Source: Clostridiaceae bacterium
Lineage (GTDB): Bacteria; Bacillota; Clostridia; Saccharofermentanales; DTU023
Direction of reading: 5' to 3'
NCBI GenBank assembly: GCA_012838795.1
Contig: DUOO01000063.1
Location: 1-64,000 of the forward strand
Length of the DNA stretch: 64,000 nt
This document shows positions 25,972 to 35,074 of the stretch, piece after piece. Under the pieces are notes generated by a model, which was not told the DNA's origin, ran no database searches, and was given only the letters and a program-made list of their open reading frames with translations. Each line of letters starts with the position of its first letter. Position 1 is the stretch's first letter. The position numbers were made by a program, and so were the translations under genes.

Positions 25972-26652
25972 ATGCAAAGAAAAATTTTAATTGCGATTGA
26001 CGGACCTTCCGGTGCAGGAAAAAGCACACTTGCAAAAGCGATTGCCGAAAAACTGGACATCATGCATCTGGATACCGGTGCATTGTTCAGAGCATTGGGT
26101 TATGCCGCATTACAAAGAGGATTTGATACACAAAGCTCTGAACAGGCCGCAGAATTAGTCAAAAAAGTCGAATTGGGAATTAAGTTTGAAGGTAAAAACC
26201 AAAAAGTTTTGATTAACGGTGAAGATGTGTCACCTTATATCCGAACAGAAGAGGTATCAATAGCTGCTTCAAATATTTCAGTTCATCCGGTTATTAGAAA
26301 TTATATTCTTTTACAAGAAAGACAGTTAGCTGAAAGAGAGTCATTTGTTTTGGATGGTCGAGATATTGGTACTGTGGTACTGCCTAATGCAGATGTGAAA
26401 GTGTTTTTAACAGCTTCACCCCAAGTCAGAGCTAAACGCAGATTAAATGACTTGATAAAAGCAGGTGATCAGAATGCGAAATATGAACAGGTTTTGCTGG
26501 ATATTAAAAAAAGAGATCATCAGGATAGTAATCGGGAAACTGCTCCGACTAAAATGGCAGATGATGCGATTTTAATTGATTCAAGCAACTTGACAATTGA
26601 AGATACTATTGCTCAAGTAGTTGCTTTGGTTGAACAGATTGAGCGGATCTGA
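25972..26652 (+). CDS. cmk: Cytidylate kinase
   Basis: This 226-aa kinase phosphorylates CMP/dCMP using ATP. The P-loop is IDGPSGAGKSTLAKAIA; the CMP-binding loop is LDTGALFRALGYAA; LDGRDIGTVVLPNADVKVFLTAS and the lid region RAKRRLNDL are conserved. It is 3 bp after scpB with GAGGAG as ribosome binding site and is followed by plsC and the S1 protein, the frequent cmk-plsC-rpsA order of Clostridia. Confidence 0.97.
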   Translation: MQRKILIAIDGPSGAGKSTLAKAIAEKLDIMHLDTGALFRALGYAALQRGFDTQSSEQAAELVKKVELGIKFEGKNQKVLINGEDVSPYIRTEEVSIAASNISVHPVIRNYILLQERQLAERESFVLDGRDIGTVVLPNADVKVFLTASPQVRAKRRLNDLIKAGDQNAKYEQVLLDIKKRDHQDSNRETAPTKMADDAILIDSSNLTIEDTIAQVVALVEQIERI

Positions 26653-26655
26653 ATA

Positions 26656-27342
26656 ATGTTGGATGAAGGTTGTCGAGAAATGAGCAAAAAAATGACAAGA
26701 AATCCTTATTACGGTAAAAATTCAAAAAACAGAAATTTAACTGTGAGGATTATTACTAAAATTGTCAGTTTTTTAGCCGGAATAATTTATCGTCCGGTAT
26801 ATCACAATATTCATTATATTCCTTTGAAAGAAAGTTATATGCTTTTCAGTAATCATCATTCTATATTGGATCCGGTGTTGATTCATCTTGGAATGCCTGA
26901 TTTTATTTATTGGGTTGCTAAAGAAGAACTATTCAAAAATCCGATTCTTAAATTTTTCCTGAATAAATTAGAAGTTATTTCATTAAACAGAGATGAGGTT
27001 GATTTAACTGCAATGCGTCAAATTATCAATCATCTGAAATCCGGAAATAATGTCGGATTATTTCCACAAGGCAAACGTGTGGACAAAGATAAATATGAAA
27101 AAGTCATGCCCCAGGCAGGAGTTGCTTCAATTTGCACGAGATACAAAACAACAATACTGCCATGTTATTGCTCAGGACCATATAAAGCATTTCGCAAAAA
27201 CCATTTTTATTTCGGTGCACCGTTCTGTTTGAATCCGAAATTCGATAACTCAAATAAGTCGGAAAAAAATCAAGAGTTGGTTATTGAGATTATCCGTCAA
27301 TGTTATCAGATTATCGGCTTGTCATATTTTCCCGAAAAGTAA
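26656..27342 (+). CDS. plsC: 1-acyl-sn-glycerol-3-phosphate acyltransferase (PlsC family)
   Basis: This 228-aa enzyme acylates lysophosphatidate to phosphatidate in phospholipid synthesis. The catalytic motif is NHHSILDP (HxxxxD); the substrate-binding motif is LFPQGKRV, in place of the usual FPEGTRS. A hydrophobic stretch (~33-45) suggests membrane association. The start is uncertain: ATG 26656 or ATG 26680, the latter with GAAGG upstream and thus somewhat favoured. It sits 3 bp after cmk. Confidence 0.88.
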   Translation: MLDEGCREMSKKMTRNPYYGKNSKNRNLTVRIITKIVSFLAGIIYRPVYHNIHYIPLKESYMLFSNHHSILDPVLIHLGMPDFIYWVAKEELFKNPILKFFLNKLEVISLNRDEVDLTAMRQIINHLKSGNNVGLFPQGKRVDKDKYEKVMPQAGVASICTRYKTTILPCYCSGPYKAFRKNHFYFGAPFCLNPKFDNSNKSEKNQELVIEIIRQCYQIIGLSYFPEK

Positions 27343-27420
27343 TCTTCCTTCGTAATTATTTAGCAGCTTATTTTTTATTTCTCGTGCTTCTATATATTTT
27401 AATTATTTTATGATTATTCA

Positions 27421-27448
27421 TTGCAAATCTGATTTACTTTGATATAAT
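27421..27448 (+). promoter_or_regulatory. Sigma-A-type promoter for the S1-domain protein gene
   Basis: TTGCAA, a 16-bp spacer and a perfect TATAAT lie 37 bp upstream of the ATG at 27485, so the gene can be transcribed independently of the cmk operon. Confidence 0.7.
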
Positions 27449-27484
27449 AAGTAATACGAGAATTTTTGGGAGGTTATCCACTTA

Positions 27485-29224
27485 ATGGTAGAAGAGTATG
27501 GGTTAGTAAGTGACCAACAGGAAGAAAACAAAGTTCAGGCATTTGAAGCGACTGATAAACAGATAGATATAGCAGCAGAGAATGTAATTGAACAAGAGCA
27601 ATCGGCAGAAGATGTTGAAGATAATACATCAGATGAAGCGGAACAAGGTATAGTAGAAGTGTCGGAGACAACCGTTGAAGGTGAGGCCGAGGAACGAGCT
27701 GCGGATGTTGCGGAGGAAGAGACTGTAGAGACTGCGTCTTCTGAACCGCTCACGATCGAAGATGTTGAAGCAGCCGATATGGCGGCAGCTGATGCGGCAG
27801 AAAAAGAATTACCGCTGAAAGATGACGGAGATATTGATTTTGAAAACTTTATCGACAATATCCCTGAGCTTAAAAGAGGAATGACAGTAACCGGTACGAT
27901 GACCAGTTACGATGATGATTTTGTATATGTTGATGTCGGAGACAAATCTGAAGGCAAAGTAAAAATTCATGAATTCAGAGGAGATCCTGATTTTGATATA
28001 GATAAAGCTTGTGTTGAACGTCAAACAGTTGAAGTTTATGTACGCAAGATTCGAATGACCGATTCCGGAAAAGAAATTGAATTATCCAAAGCTCAAGTAG
28101 ATTTTAATAAACACAAAAATGTTGTGGAAAAAGCATTCAAAGAAAAAACACCTTTAACAGTTAAAGTAAACAATATTGTACGCGATGGTGTAATTGCCTC
28201 TTTTGGCAGTGTTGATATGTACATTCACAGAACACAACTTGATTTGCAAATTGTTGAGGATTTAACACCTTACCTGAATCAGGAAATAGATGTTTTGGTA
28301 ACTCAATATGATGACAGCAAGAGAAGATTAAGAGTTTCTGCTTCGAGAAGATCATTAATCCAACGTGAGCGTCGTGAAAAAGCCAAAAATTTCTGGGATT
28401 CGATAGAAGAAGGCAAAGAATATGAGGGTGTTGTGCGTAACTTAACCGATTTCGGCGCTTTCGTCGATATCGGCGGCGTTGACGGTTTAGTTCACATTAG
28501 TGAACTTTCATGGGAACGCATTGATAAACCTTCTGATGTGGTTTCGGTCGGTGATCATATTTTAGTTCGTGTATTAGATTTCGATAAAGATAGAAATCGT
28601 GTTTCACTGGGATTTAAACGACCGGAAAATGATACTTATCGTGATTTGGAAAACCGTTTCCCGGTGGGATCTATTGTTCGCGGTGTAGTAGTCAGAATGT
28701 TCCCGTTTGGTGCATTTATTGAGATCGCTCCGGGTGTTGACGCTTTATGTCATATTTCACAAATTTCAGATTACCGCTTAAATCGTCCGGAGGATGTGCT
28801 GCAAGAAGGTATGGAGATTGATGCCCGAGTTTTGGACGTGAATAATGATGAGCGTAAGATTTCAATCAGCATTCGTGAGGTTGAACCGATTAATCCGGAA
28901 AATGTTGAAGATTTACAAGAACAAACACCTCCGAAACAGCGTAAACGTCGCCAGCGTCGTGATGAAAACAGACAAAAAGAATTTCAGGCTGATACAGGAC
29001 ATTCCGATTCAACTACTGCATATTCGGATGTCCCGTCAGGAGGCTCTACGTTATCCGCTTTAGCCGATATTACTTATAGTGATAATAGTCAAGGATTTGC
29101 AGAAGTTGCTGAACCCGAAGTTGAAACAGTTACGGGAACTGTTGATGATACGGTGGAAGAAGCTGAAGTTGTGGAAGAGTCGGATTTGGAAACATCAACA
29201 GAAAACCAAGAAATTGTTGAATAA
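27485..29224 (+). CDS. rpsA: 30S ribosomal protein S1-like protein with four S1 domains
   Basis: This 579-aa RNA-binding protein starts with an unusual ~115-residue acidic, Ala/Glu-rich region. Four S1 OB-fold domains follow (~130-205, 215-290, 300-375, 388-460; e.g. EGVVRNLTDFGAFVDIGGVDGLVHISEL). The tail has a basic patch (KQRKRRQRR) and another acidic segment. S1 proteins help mRNA binding to the 30S subunit. The position after cmk-plsC is typical. GGGAGG lies before the ATG. No IspH domain is fused, in contrast to some Clostridia. The acidic ends are probably disordered. Confidence 0.9.
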   Translation: MVEEYGLVSDQQEENKVQAFEATDKQIDIAAENVIEQEQSAEDVEDNTSDEAEQGIVEVSETTVEGEAEERAADVAEEETVETASSEPLTIEDVEAADMAAADAAEKELPLKDDGDIDFENFIDNIPELKRGMTVTGTMTSYDDDFVYVDVGDKSEGKVKIHEFRGDPDFDIDKACVERQTVEVYVRKIRMTDSGKEIELSKAQVDFNKHKNVVEKAFKEKTPLTVKVNNIVRDGVIASFGSVDMYIHRTQLDLQIVEDLTPYLNQEIDVLVTQYDDSKRRLRVSASRRSLIQRERREKAKNFWDSIEEGKEYEGVVRNLTDFGAFVDIGGVDGLVHISELSWERIDKPSDVVSVGDHILVRVLDFDKDRNRVSLGFKRPENDTYRDLENRFPVGSIVRGVVVRMFPFGAFIEIAPGVDALCHISQISDYRLNRPEDVLQEGMEIDARVLDVNNDERKISISIREVEPINPENVEDLQEQTPPKQRKRRQRRDENRQKEFQADTGHSDSTTAYSDVPSGGSTLSALADITYSDNSQGFAEVAEPEVETVTGTVDDTVEEAEVVEESDLETSTENQEIVE

Positions 29225-29296
29225 ATTGCTTTGGAATAATTGTTGATGAATCTTATAACTGAAGATTTCTAATAGACTTCTAAGTAGAAACCAATT

Positions 29297-29326
29297 AACC
29301 GGAGTTCCTCGAACTCCGGTTTTTTA
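29297..29326 (+). terminator. Intrinsic terminator after rpsA
   Basis: AACCGGAGTTC and GAACTCCGGTT form an 11-bp perfect stem around CTC, followed by TTTTTT. Confidence 0.92.
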
Positions 29327-29352
29327 TGATAAGAATATTGAACGAGGCTTAT

Positions 29353-31227
29353 ATGTTGACGAATACTTTATTAAAATATGCTGAAAAATTTGAATGGCAA
29401 GTAAATTCTGATGAAGATTTCACGTTTGGTGAACATAAAGGATATCTATACTCTTTGATGTCAGGACGAAATTTTACTGCAATTTTCACTCCGGTTGCAG
29501 GACTGGAGATAGAAGATACCGATAAATTGTTTGATTGGCTGGAAGATAATGAAAAAAAATATAATTTACTAAATTATGAAATTACGGATAATTTTCTTTG
29601 TGTTCGCTTAAAAGAAGGAATTTTTGCCAGATCAGTTAACTCAATTCGTGAAATCATAGAAGATCTGTCAAACTTATTTGAGCAAATTGATTTATTGAGT
29701 GAAGTTTGCGTTATTTGCGGAAAACCGGCAACCGAATTAAATAAGGGACTTTATTTGGATCTGTTTTGTTATATGCATGAAGAGTGTGAGTATCTGGAAG
29801 GTATTGATGTAGCGGGAGAATATGAACAGGCACTGGAAGCTGAATTGAATCGAGCGGAAGAAACTGAGCTGAATCAAACGGAAGAAGTGAAAACAGATCA
29901 AACTAAAATTAAAGAATTGTCTGCAAAAATGGAACCTTATAAAAAAGATTTCTTACAGGATTTGAAGGAAATTTTGGCAGTGCCCAGTGTTAAGGGACCT
30001 GCTACTGATACGGCCCCTTACGGTGAAGCAACTGCCGAAGCTTTGAACATCTTTTTAAAACAAGCTGATAGACTCGGCTTTCGAACTAAAAATATCGATA
30101 ATAAAGCCGGTTATGCCGAATTTGGTTCAGGTGAAAAAATGATCGGTGTCTTGGTTCATTTAGATGTTGTTCCTGCCGGAGAAGGTTGGCACCATTCTCC
30201 GTTTGAGGCACGTTTGATCGATGGCAAACTATATGCGCGCGGTGCAGCAGATGATAAAGGTCCTGCGATCGCTTCACTTTATGCGATGAAAGCTCTTTTA
30301 GATGACGGCTATGAACCTCCTTGCAGAATCAGATTAATTATCGGTTTGGACGAAGAAAGCGGATTCGATTGTATGAAGCATTACAAAAAGGTAGAGGAAA
30401 TTCCTGTTGCCGGTTTTGTGCCTGATGCTGCTTTTCCTGCGGTTTATGCAGAAAAAGGGATTTTAGGTATTACGTATCAAATGAATCGTCCAAAGCTTGA
30501 TCAGGAATTTCAGCTGATACGTATGCAAGGCGGTGAAGCAACCAATATGGTACCCCAAGTTTGCCGTTTCACTTTGCAAATAGATTCGGATAAAAAGATA
30601 GATATTGAAATAGAAGGAAAGGCTGCTCATGCCAGCAAACCGGAATTAGGTGATAATGCAATTATTAAAGCATTACATAATATTGTTTCGGAATACCCTG
30701 ATTGGCAGGATCCTCTCGCTGATTTGACCAAAGAATATTTCAATAATCATATATATGGCGATGATTTTGGTTTGGCGTGTTCCGATGATAGCGGAAAGTT
30801 AACCTTAAATGTCGGAAAAATTACAGTTGATGAATCAGAAGTTACTTTGGCTATTGATATCCGATATCCGGTAACTGTAGACGGCACGATAATTTTGGAA
30901 AAGCTGGATGCTAAATTAGAGGAATTCGGATTCGAGCGAAAATCACATACGAATTCGCCGCCGCTAAATTTAGGTAAAGAATCACAACTGGTATTGACTG
31001 CGATGAATGAATACAATCAAGCGATGGATTGTGAAGAACAGGCCGTGGCAATGGGTGGGGGAACGTATGCCAGAGCAATACCTAATGTTATAGCATTCGG
31101 TGCAGTATTTCCCGGCACACCGGATGTGATGCATCAAGTCGACGAACATGTAGAATTGGATCATTTATATGCCGCAAGCTATATTTACAAACAGACGTTA
31201 AAGGCTCTTGCCGAAAATGAAAGATAA
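29353..31227 (+). CDS. PepV-like M20 dipeptidase with an unusual N-terminal Cys-containing domain
   Basis: The start is ATG 29353 (MLTNTLLKYAEK) after GAACGAGG; the track start at 29326 lies inside the terminator tail. Residues ~1-155 form an extra domain ending in CVICGKPATELNKGLYLDL, then FCYMHEEC, a possible zinc-binding knot. An E/T/Q-rich linker (~160-200) follows. The rest is a Sapep/PepV-type M20 metallopeptidase: GVLVHLDVVPAGEGW, YARGAADDKGP, GLDEESGF, GEATNMVPQ and a C-terminal GGGTYARAIPNVIAFG. It probably cleaves dipeptides or beta-Ala peptides in the cytoplasm. The extra domain is not typical of PepV (~470 aa). The sole gene between two terminators. Confidence 0.85.
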   Translation: MLTNTLLKYAEKFEWQVNSDEDFTFGEHKGYLYSLMSGRNFTAIFTPVAGLEIEDTDKLFDWLEDNEKKYNLLNYEITDNFLCVRLKEGIFARSVNSIREIIEDLSNLFEQIDLLSEVCVICGKPATELNKGLYLDLFCYMHEECEYLEGIDVAGEYEQALEAELNRAEETELNQTEEVKTDQTKIKELSAKMEPYKKDFLQDLKEILAVPSVKGPATDTAPYGEATAEALNIFLKQADRLGFRTKNIDNKAGYAEFGSGEKMIGVLVHLDVVPAGEGWHHSPFEARLIDGKLYARGAADDKGPAIASLYAMKALLDDGYEPPCRIRLIIGLDEESGFDCMKHYKKVEEIPVAGFVPDAAFPAVYAEKGILGITYQMNRPKLDQEFQLIRMQGGEATNMVPQVCRFTLQIDSDKKIDIEIEGKAAHASKPELGDNAIIKALHNIVSEYPDWQDPLADLTKEYFNNHIYGDDFGLACSDDSGKLTLNVGKITVDESEVTLAIDIRYPVTVDGTIILEKLDAKLEEFGFERKSHTNSPPLNLGKESQLVLTAMNEYNQAMDCEEQAVAMGGGTYARAIPNVIAFGAVFPGTPDVMHQVDEHVELDHLYAASYIYKQTLKALAENER

Positions 31228-31333
31228 TGGTATTATTGCTGAGGCAATACACACGCAGGATTAAACCTGTTGCTGAATTCAGAATATTTAGTGAAGTGAT
31301 TCTGCGGAGGAAAAAACAGGAGGATATTTTTGT

Positions 31334-32158
31334 ATGGCTATTATTTCTATGAAACAGCTGCTGGAAGGCGGTGTTCATTTCGGACATCAAACTCGTCGCT
31401 GGAACCCGAAGATGGCAGAGTACATCTTTACTGAACGCAATGGTATTTATATCATTGATCTGCAACAAACAGTTACCAAAATCGAAGAAGCTTATATGTT
31501 TTTACGCGATACGGTTATGAGTGGCGGACATGTATTGTTTGTCGGCACAAAAACTCAAGCTCAAGAATCAATTAAAGAAGAAGCTGAACGCTGTGGAATG
31601 TATTATGTTAACAATCGTTGGCTGGGTGGTACTTTGACCAATTATGTGACAATTAAGAAAAGTATCAAAAGATTAAAAGAACTTGAAGAAATGCAATATA
31701 ACGGCATGTTTGATGTTTTACCGAAAAAAGAAGTTGCACAATTAAATCTTGAAAAAGAAAAGTTGGAAAAAAATCTTGGCGGTATTAAAGAAATGCCTGA
31801 TTTGCCGGACGCAATTTTTGTCGTTGATCCGAATAAAGAACATATTGCAGTTCATGAAGCACATCGTTTGGGAATTCCGATTGTTGCGATTGTTGATACA
31901 AACTGTGATCCGGATAATATTGAATATGTTATTCCCGGTAATGATGATGCGATTCGAGCCATTCGTTTAATTACTGCAACAATGGCAAATGCGGTAATAG
32001 AAGGCAATCAAGGTTTTTCAATGGCAGATGTTCCTCAAAATTTATTAGAAGAGCAACCTGAACAAACGGATCAAGCAGAAGAAGATGCAAGCGATGAAGA
32101 AGAATCCGATGATGCTTTTGAAATTTTTGAGGATGAATTTGAAGACGAATTTGTATAA
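31334..32158 (+). CDS. rpsB: 30S ribosomal protein S2
   Basis: This 274-aa protein has the S2 signatures [22 protein letters not shown] at the start, [10 protein letters not shown], and [19 protein letters not shown]. The C-terminus has a ~40-residue acidic extension ([20 protein letters not shown]) beyond the usual end, as in several Clostridia. AGGAGG precedes the ATG. Upstream, 31240-31310 holds short hairpins (ATTGC-TGAG-GCAAT, CAGG-ATTAAA-CCTG) that could be an autoregulatory leader. tsf follows after 43 bp. Confidence 0.97.
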   Translation: MAIISMKQLLEGGVHFGHQTRRWNPKMAEYIFTERNGIYIIDLQQTVTKIEEAYMFLRDTVMSGGHVLFVGTKTQAQESIKEEAERCGMYYVNNRWLGGTLTNYVTIKKSIKRLKELEEMQYNGMFDVLPKKEVAQLNLEKEKLEKNLGGIKEMPDLPDAIFVVDPNKEHIAVHEAHRLGIPIVAIVDTNCDPDNIEYVIPGNDDAIRAIRLITATMANAVIEGNQGFSMADVPQNLLEEQPEQTDQAEEDASDEEESDDAFEIFEDEFEDEFV

Positions 32159-32201
32159 TAAATTACTTTAGACAAATATTGAAAATAAAGGAGAAAATTT
32201 A

Positions 32202-32855
32202 ATGGCTAATATTACTGCAGCTATGGTTAAAGATTTACGTGAACTGACAGGTGCCGGCATGATGGATTGCAAGAAGGCGTTAGCAGCATCAAATGGCGAC
32301 CAACAAAAAGCTATTGCCTGGTTAAGAGAAAAAGGTATGGCAGGTGCAGATAAAAGAGCAGGCAAAATTGCTGCTGAAGGCATTGTAGATGCTTATATCC
32401 ACGGTGAAGGCAGAATAGGTGTATTAATCGAAGTGAATATCGAAACTGACTTTGCGGCAAAAAATGACGAATTCAAACAGTTGGTAAGAGACATTGCAAT
32501 GCAAGTAGCTTCAATGAATCCGCCATATTTAAGTCGTGAGGATGTTCCGGAAGATGTTTTGAACAGTGAACGTGAAATTGCCCGTAATCAAGCATTAAAT
32601 GAGGGTAAACCGGAAAAAATTGTTGACAGAATTGTTGAAGGTCGTTTAGAGAAATTCTATGAAAATAACTGTTTATTGGATCAAGCATTTATCAAAGATG
32701 ATAGTAAAACAGTTAATACTCTGGTCAAAGAATTGATTGCTAAGATCGGTGAAAATATTAAAGTACGTCGCTTTGCTCGTTTTGAACTGGGTGAGGGAAT
32801 TGAGAAAAAAGAAGAAGATTTCGCGGCTGAAGTTGCGAAACAGATGCAACAATAA
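32202..32855 (+). CDS. tsf: Elongation factor Ts
   Basis: This 217-aa protein is the guanine nucleotide exchange factor for EF-Tu. It has the N-terminal UBA-like segment [19 protein letters not shown], the EF-Tu contact [14 protein letters not shown] and the C-terminal [15 protein letters not shown]. It is the short form with a reduced core domain, common in Clostridia. AAAGGAG precedes the ATG. A terminator follows directly. Confidence 0.97.
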   Translation: MANITAAMVKDLRELTGAGMMDCKKALAASNGDQQKAIAWLREKGMAGADKRAGKIAAEGIVDAYIHGEGRIGVLIEVNIETDFAAKNDEFKQLVRDIAMQVASMNPPYLSREDVPEDVLNSEREIARNQALNEGKPEKIVDRIVEGRLEKFYENNCLLDQAFIKDDSKTVNTLVKELIAKIGENIKVRRFARFELGEGIEKKEEDFAAEVAKQMQQ

Positions 32856-32865
32856 TTTTTTTTAT

Positions 32866-32895
32866 AAGGTGTGCATGATTGCACACCTTTTTTTT
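32866..32895 (+). terminator. Intrinsic terminator between tsf and pyrH
   Basis: AAGGTGTGCA and TGCACACCTT form a perfect 10-bp stem around TGAT, followed by a T run. Confidence 0.93.
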
Positions 32896-32931
32896 GAAAG
32901 CTTGACAGCAGGCTGATTTGAAGGGGAATAT

Positions 32932-33633
32932 ATGCGCTACAAAAGAGTAATGTTGAAATTGAGCGGAGAAGCTTTAGCCGGTGAAAATAAATATGGTATA
33001 GATGATAGTAAAGTTCAGACTTTGGCCAAAATGATTGCTGAAATTTATAAATTGGGCATTGAATTGGCCGTTGTAATCGGCGGCGGAAATTATTGGCGCG
33101 GTCGTACTAATCCTCATATGGATCGAGTCACGGCCGATCAGATCGGAATGTTGGCGACTACGATGAATGCGATGACGGTTGCCGATGCGGTAGGTAAGCT
33201 GAATGTCGAATGTCGAGTTCTCAATGCGATTAGTATGCCGACAATCAGTGAACCGTATATTCAGAAGAAAGCAGTGCGATATTTAGAAAATAAAATAGTT
33301 TTATTTTTTGCCGGCGGCACAGGCAGTCCGTTTTTCTCAACCGATTCAGGCGCTGCTTTAAGAGCGGCTGAAATCAATGCGGATGTTATGCTGAAAGCTA
33401 CTCAAGTTGATGGAGTATATGATAAGGATCCGAATGAGTTTCCCGATGCCCGGAGATATACCGAAATCAGTTTGCGAGATGTAATGTCACAGGGCTTGGC
33501 GGTTGTTGATGCAACGGCAGCGGCACTTTGTAATGACAATAATATCCCTTTAATAGTATTCAGTATCAAAGATCCGAATAATGTGATTCGCATTCTGAAA
33601 GGCGAAAATTTAGGCACTCTTGTTCTCCCATAA
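32932..33633 (+). CDS. pyrH: UMP kinase
   Basis: This 233-aa hexameric kinase makes UDP from UMP in pyrimidine nucleotide synthesis. Signatures are MLKLSGEALAG (phosphate binding), VIGGGNYWRGR, DQIGMLATTMN, FFAGGTGSPFFSTDSGAAL and KATQVDGVYDKDP. Length is normal. A GAAGGGGA site precedes the ATG. It lies in the classical rpsB-tsf-pyrH-frr-uppS-cdsA order. Confidence 0.97.
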   Translation: MRYKRVMLKLSGEALAGENKYGIDDSKVQTLAKMIAEIYKLGIELAVVIGGGNYWRGRTNPHMDRVTADQIGMLATTMNAMTVADAVGKLNVECRVLNAISMPTISEPYIQKKAVRYLENKIVLFFAGGTGSPFFSTDSGAALRAAEINADVMLKATQVDGVYDKDPNEFPDARRYTEISLRDVMSQGLAVVDATAAALCNDNNIPLIVFSIKDPNNVIRILKGENLGTLVLP

Positions 33634-33639
33634 TTAAAG

Positions 33640-33669
33640 TTGAATCCTAAAGGTCAATTTATGTATAAT
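33640..33669 (+). promoter_or_regulatory. Sigma-A-type promoter before frr
   Basis: TTGAAT, an 18-bp spacer and a perfect TATAAT lie 35 bp upstream of the frr start, so frr can be transcribed separately from pyrH. Confidence 0.65.
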
Positions 33670-33703
33670 GGTTCTATAGGCAAGATGAAACGGAGGCTTT
33701 CTT

Positions 33704-34276
33704 ATGACAGATATTATGGTAAATAAAGCATCTTTAACACCTTATGAAGACAAGATGAAAATTGCAATCAAAGTTTTGGAAGAAGATTTTAATACAATTC
33801 GGGCAGGGAGAGCCAATCCGCGTATTTTGGATAAAATTACGGTTAATTACTACGGTGTAGATTCGCCAATTAATCAAGTAGCCAATATCCAAGTTCCTGA
33901 AGCAAGAATGATTACAATTCAACCTTGGGAATCCAATATGATTAAAGAAATAGAACGGGCGTTGCACATGTCTGATTTGGGTATTAATCCTCAAAGTGAT
34001 GGTAAACTGATTCGTTTGGTATTTCCTCAATTGACTGAAGAACGCCGTAAAGAATTGGTGCGTGAAGTCAGTCAAATGGGTGAAAATACAAAAGTGTCAA
34101 TTCGTAACGTCAGACGTGAAGGCATTGATACTTACCGCGGATATCAAAAACAAAGCAAAATCAGTGAAGATGAACTTTATAATTTTGAACAGGATATGCA
34201 AGTATTAACCAATAAATATACGGATGAAGTTGATAAAGCTGTTGCGAGAAAAGAAAAAGAATTGATGGAAATATAA
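33704..34276 (+). CDS. frr: Ribosome recycling factor
   Basis: This 190-aa protein dissociates post-termination ribosomes with EF-G. Conserved parts are EDFNTIRAGRANPRILDKI, NIQVPEARMITIQPWE, SDLGINPQSDG and PQLTEERRKELV. The C-terminal helix (NKYTDEVDKAVARKEKELMEI) is complete. GGAGG precedes the ATG. A hairpin terminator lies 25 bp after the stop. Confidence 0.97.
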   Translation: MTDIMVNKASLTPYEDKMKIAIKVLEEDFNTIRAGRANPRILDKITVNYYGVDSPINQVANIQVPEARMITIQPWESNMIKEIERALHMSDLGINPQSDGKLIRLVFPQLTEERRKELVREVSQMGENTKVSIRNVRREGIDTYRGYQKQSKISEDELYNFEQDMQVLTNKYTDEVDKAVARKEKELMEI

Positions 34277-34300
34277 TTCTTGCGGCGATTTATTTTATTC

Positions 34301-34327
34301 AGCCGGCTCAGCCGGCTTATTTTTTTA
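34301..34327 (+). terminator. Terminator-like hairpin between frr and uppS
   Basis: AGCCGG and CCGGCT pair around CTCAG and are followed by TTATTTTTTT. It lies upstream of the chosen uppS start and inside the track's longer ORF, which argues against the TTG start at 34280. Confidence 0.75.
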
Positions 34328-34339
34328 ATTACAATTTTT

Positions 34340-35074
34340 ATGGGAAATCCGAAAGAATACAAAATTCAAAATTTAAAAATTCCTGATCATGTAGCAATTA
34401 TTATGGATGGGAACGGCAGATGGGCGAAAAAAAGATTAATGCCTCGAAAATTCGGCCACCGTGCCGGTGCGGAAAAGTTGCGTCAAGTTGTGCGCTGGTG
34501 TGCCGATTATAAGATTAAATATCTGACTGTATATGCTTTTTCTACAGAGAATTGGCAACGTTCAAAAGATGAAGTTAATGCTTTGATGAATTTGATCATT
34601 GAATTTTTTGGTAAATATGAAGATGAGTTGAGAGCGGAAGGTGTTCGTTTGAATTTTATCGGAGAATTGTCTGACTTACCCCAAAAAACCTTGGAAGTTG
34701 TGCAGAAAGCCGAACGTGATTCGCAAGAACGTAATCGAATTATATTAACTATTGCTTTAAGCTACGGTTCGCGTCAAGAAATAATTCGTGCCTGCAAATT
34801 ATATGGCGATGCTTTGCAATCCGGTACGATGACTCCTGATCAACTGACAATTGATAATTTTTCTGATTTTTTCTATGCAGCTGATTTACCTGATCTTGAT
34901 TTATTAATCAGGCCGGGTGGAGAGCAAAGAATTTCTAATTTTCTTTTATGGCAATTATCATATGCTGAAATGTATTTTATCGATAAATTGTGGCCGGATT
35001 TTTCTGAAGATGATTTATATCAAGCGCTTGAAGAATATTCCGGACGCGATCGAAGATTCGGAGATGCAAGATGA
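34340..35074 (+). CDS. uppS: Isoprenyl (undecaprenyl) diphosphate synthase
   Basis: The start is ATG 34340 (MGNPKEYKIQN), because the track's TTG at 34280 would translate a terminator. The 244-aa cis-prenyltransferase makes undecaprenyl diphosphate, the lipid carrier for cell-wall synthesis. Motifs are HVAIIMDGNGRWAKKR with the catalytic aspartate, LTVYAFSTENW, and DLLIRPGGEQRISNFLLWQ. No good ribosome binding site is seen before ATG 34340. The stop overlaps the cdsA start by ATGA. Confidence 0.95.
   Translation: MGNPKEYKIQNLKIPDHVAIIMDGNGRWAKKRLMPRKFGHRAGAEKLRQVVRWCADYKIKYLTVYAFSTENWQRSKDEVNALMNLIIEFFGKYEDELRAEGVRLNFIGELSDLPQKTLEVVQKAERDSQERNRIILTIALSYGSRQEIIRACKLYGDALQSGTMTPDQLTIDNFSDFFYAADLPDLDLLIRPGGEQRISNFLLWQLSYAEMYFIDKLWPDFSEDDLYQALEEYSGRDRRFGDAR

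Noticed and set aside
34280-34339. TTG start for uppS as in the ORF track
   Set aside because: The extension would translate a terminator hairpin and T run and is not found in the family.
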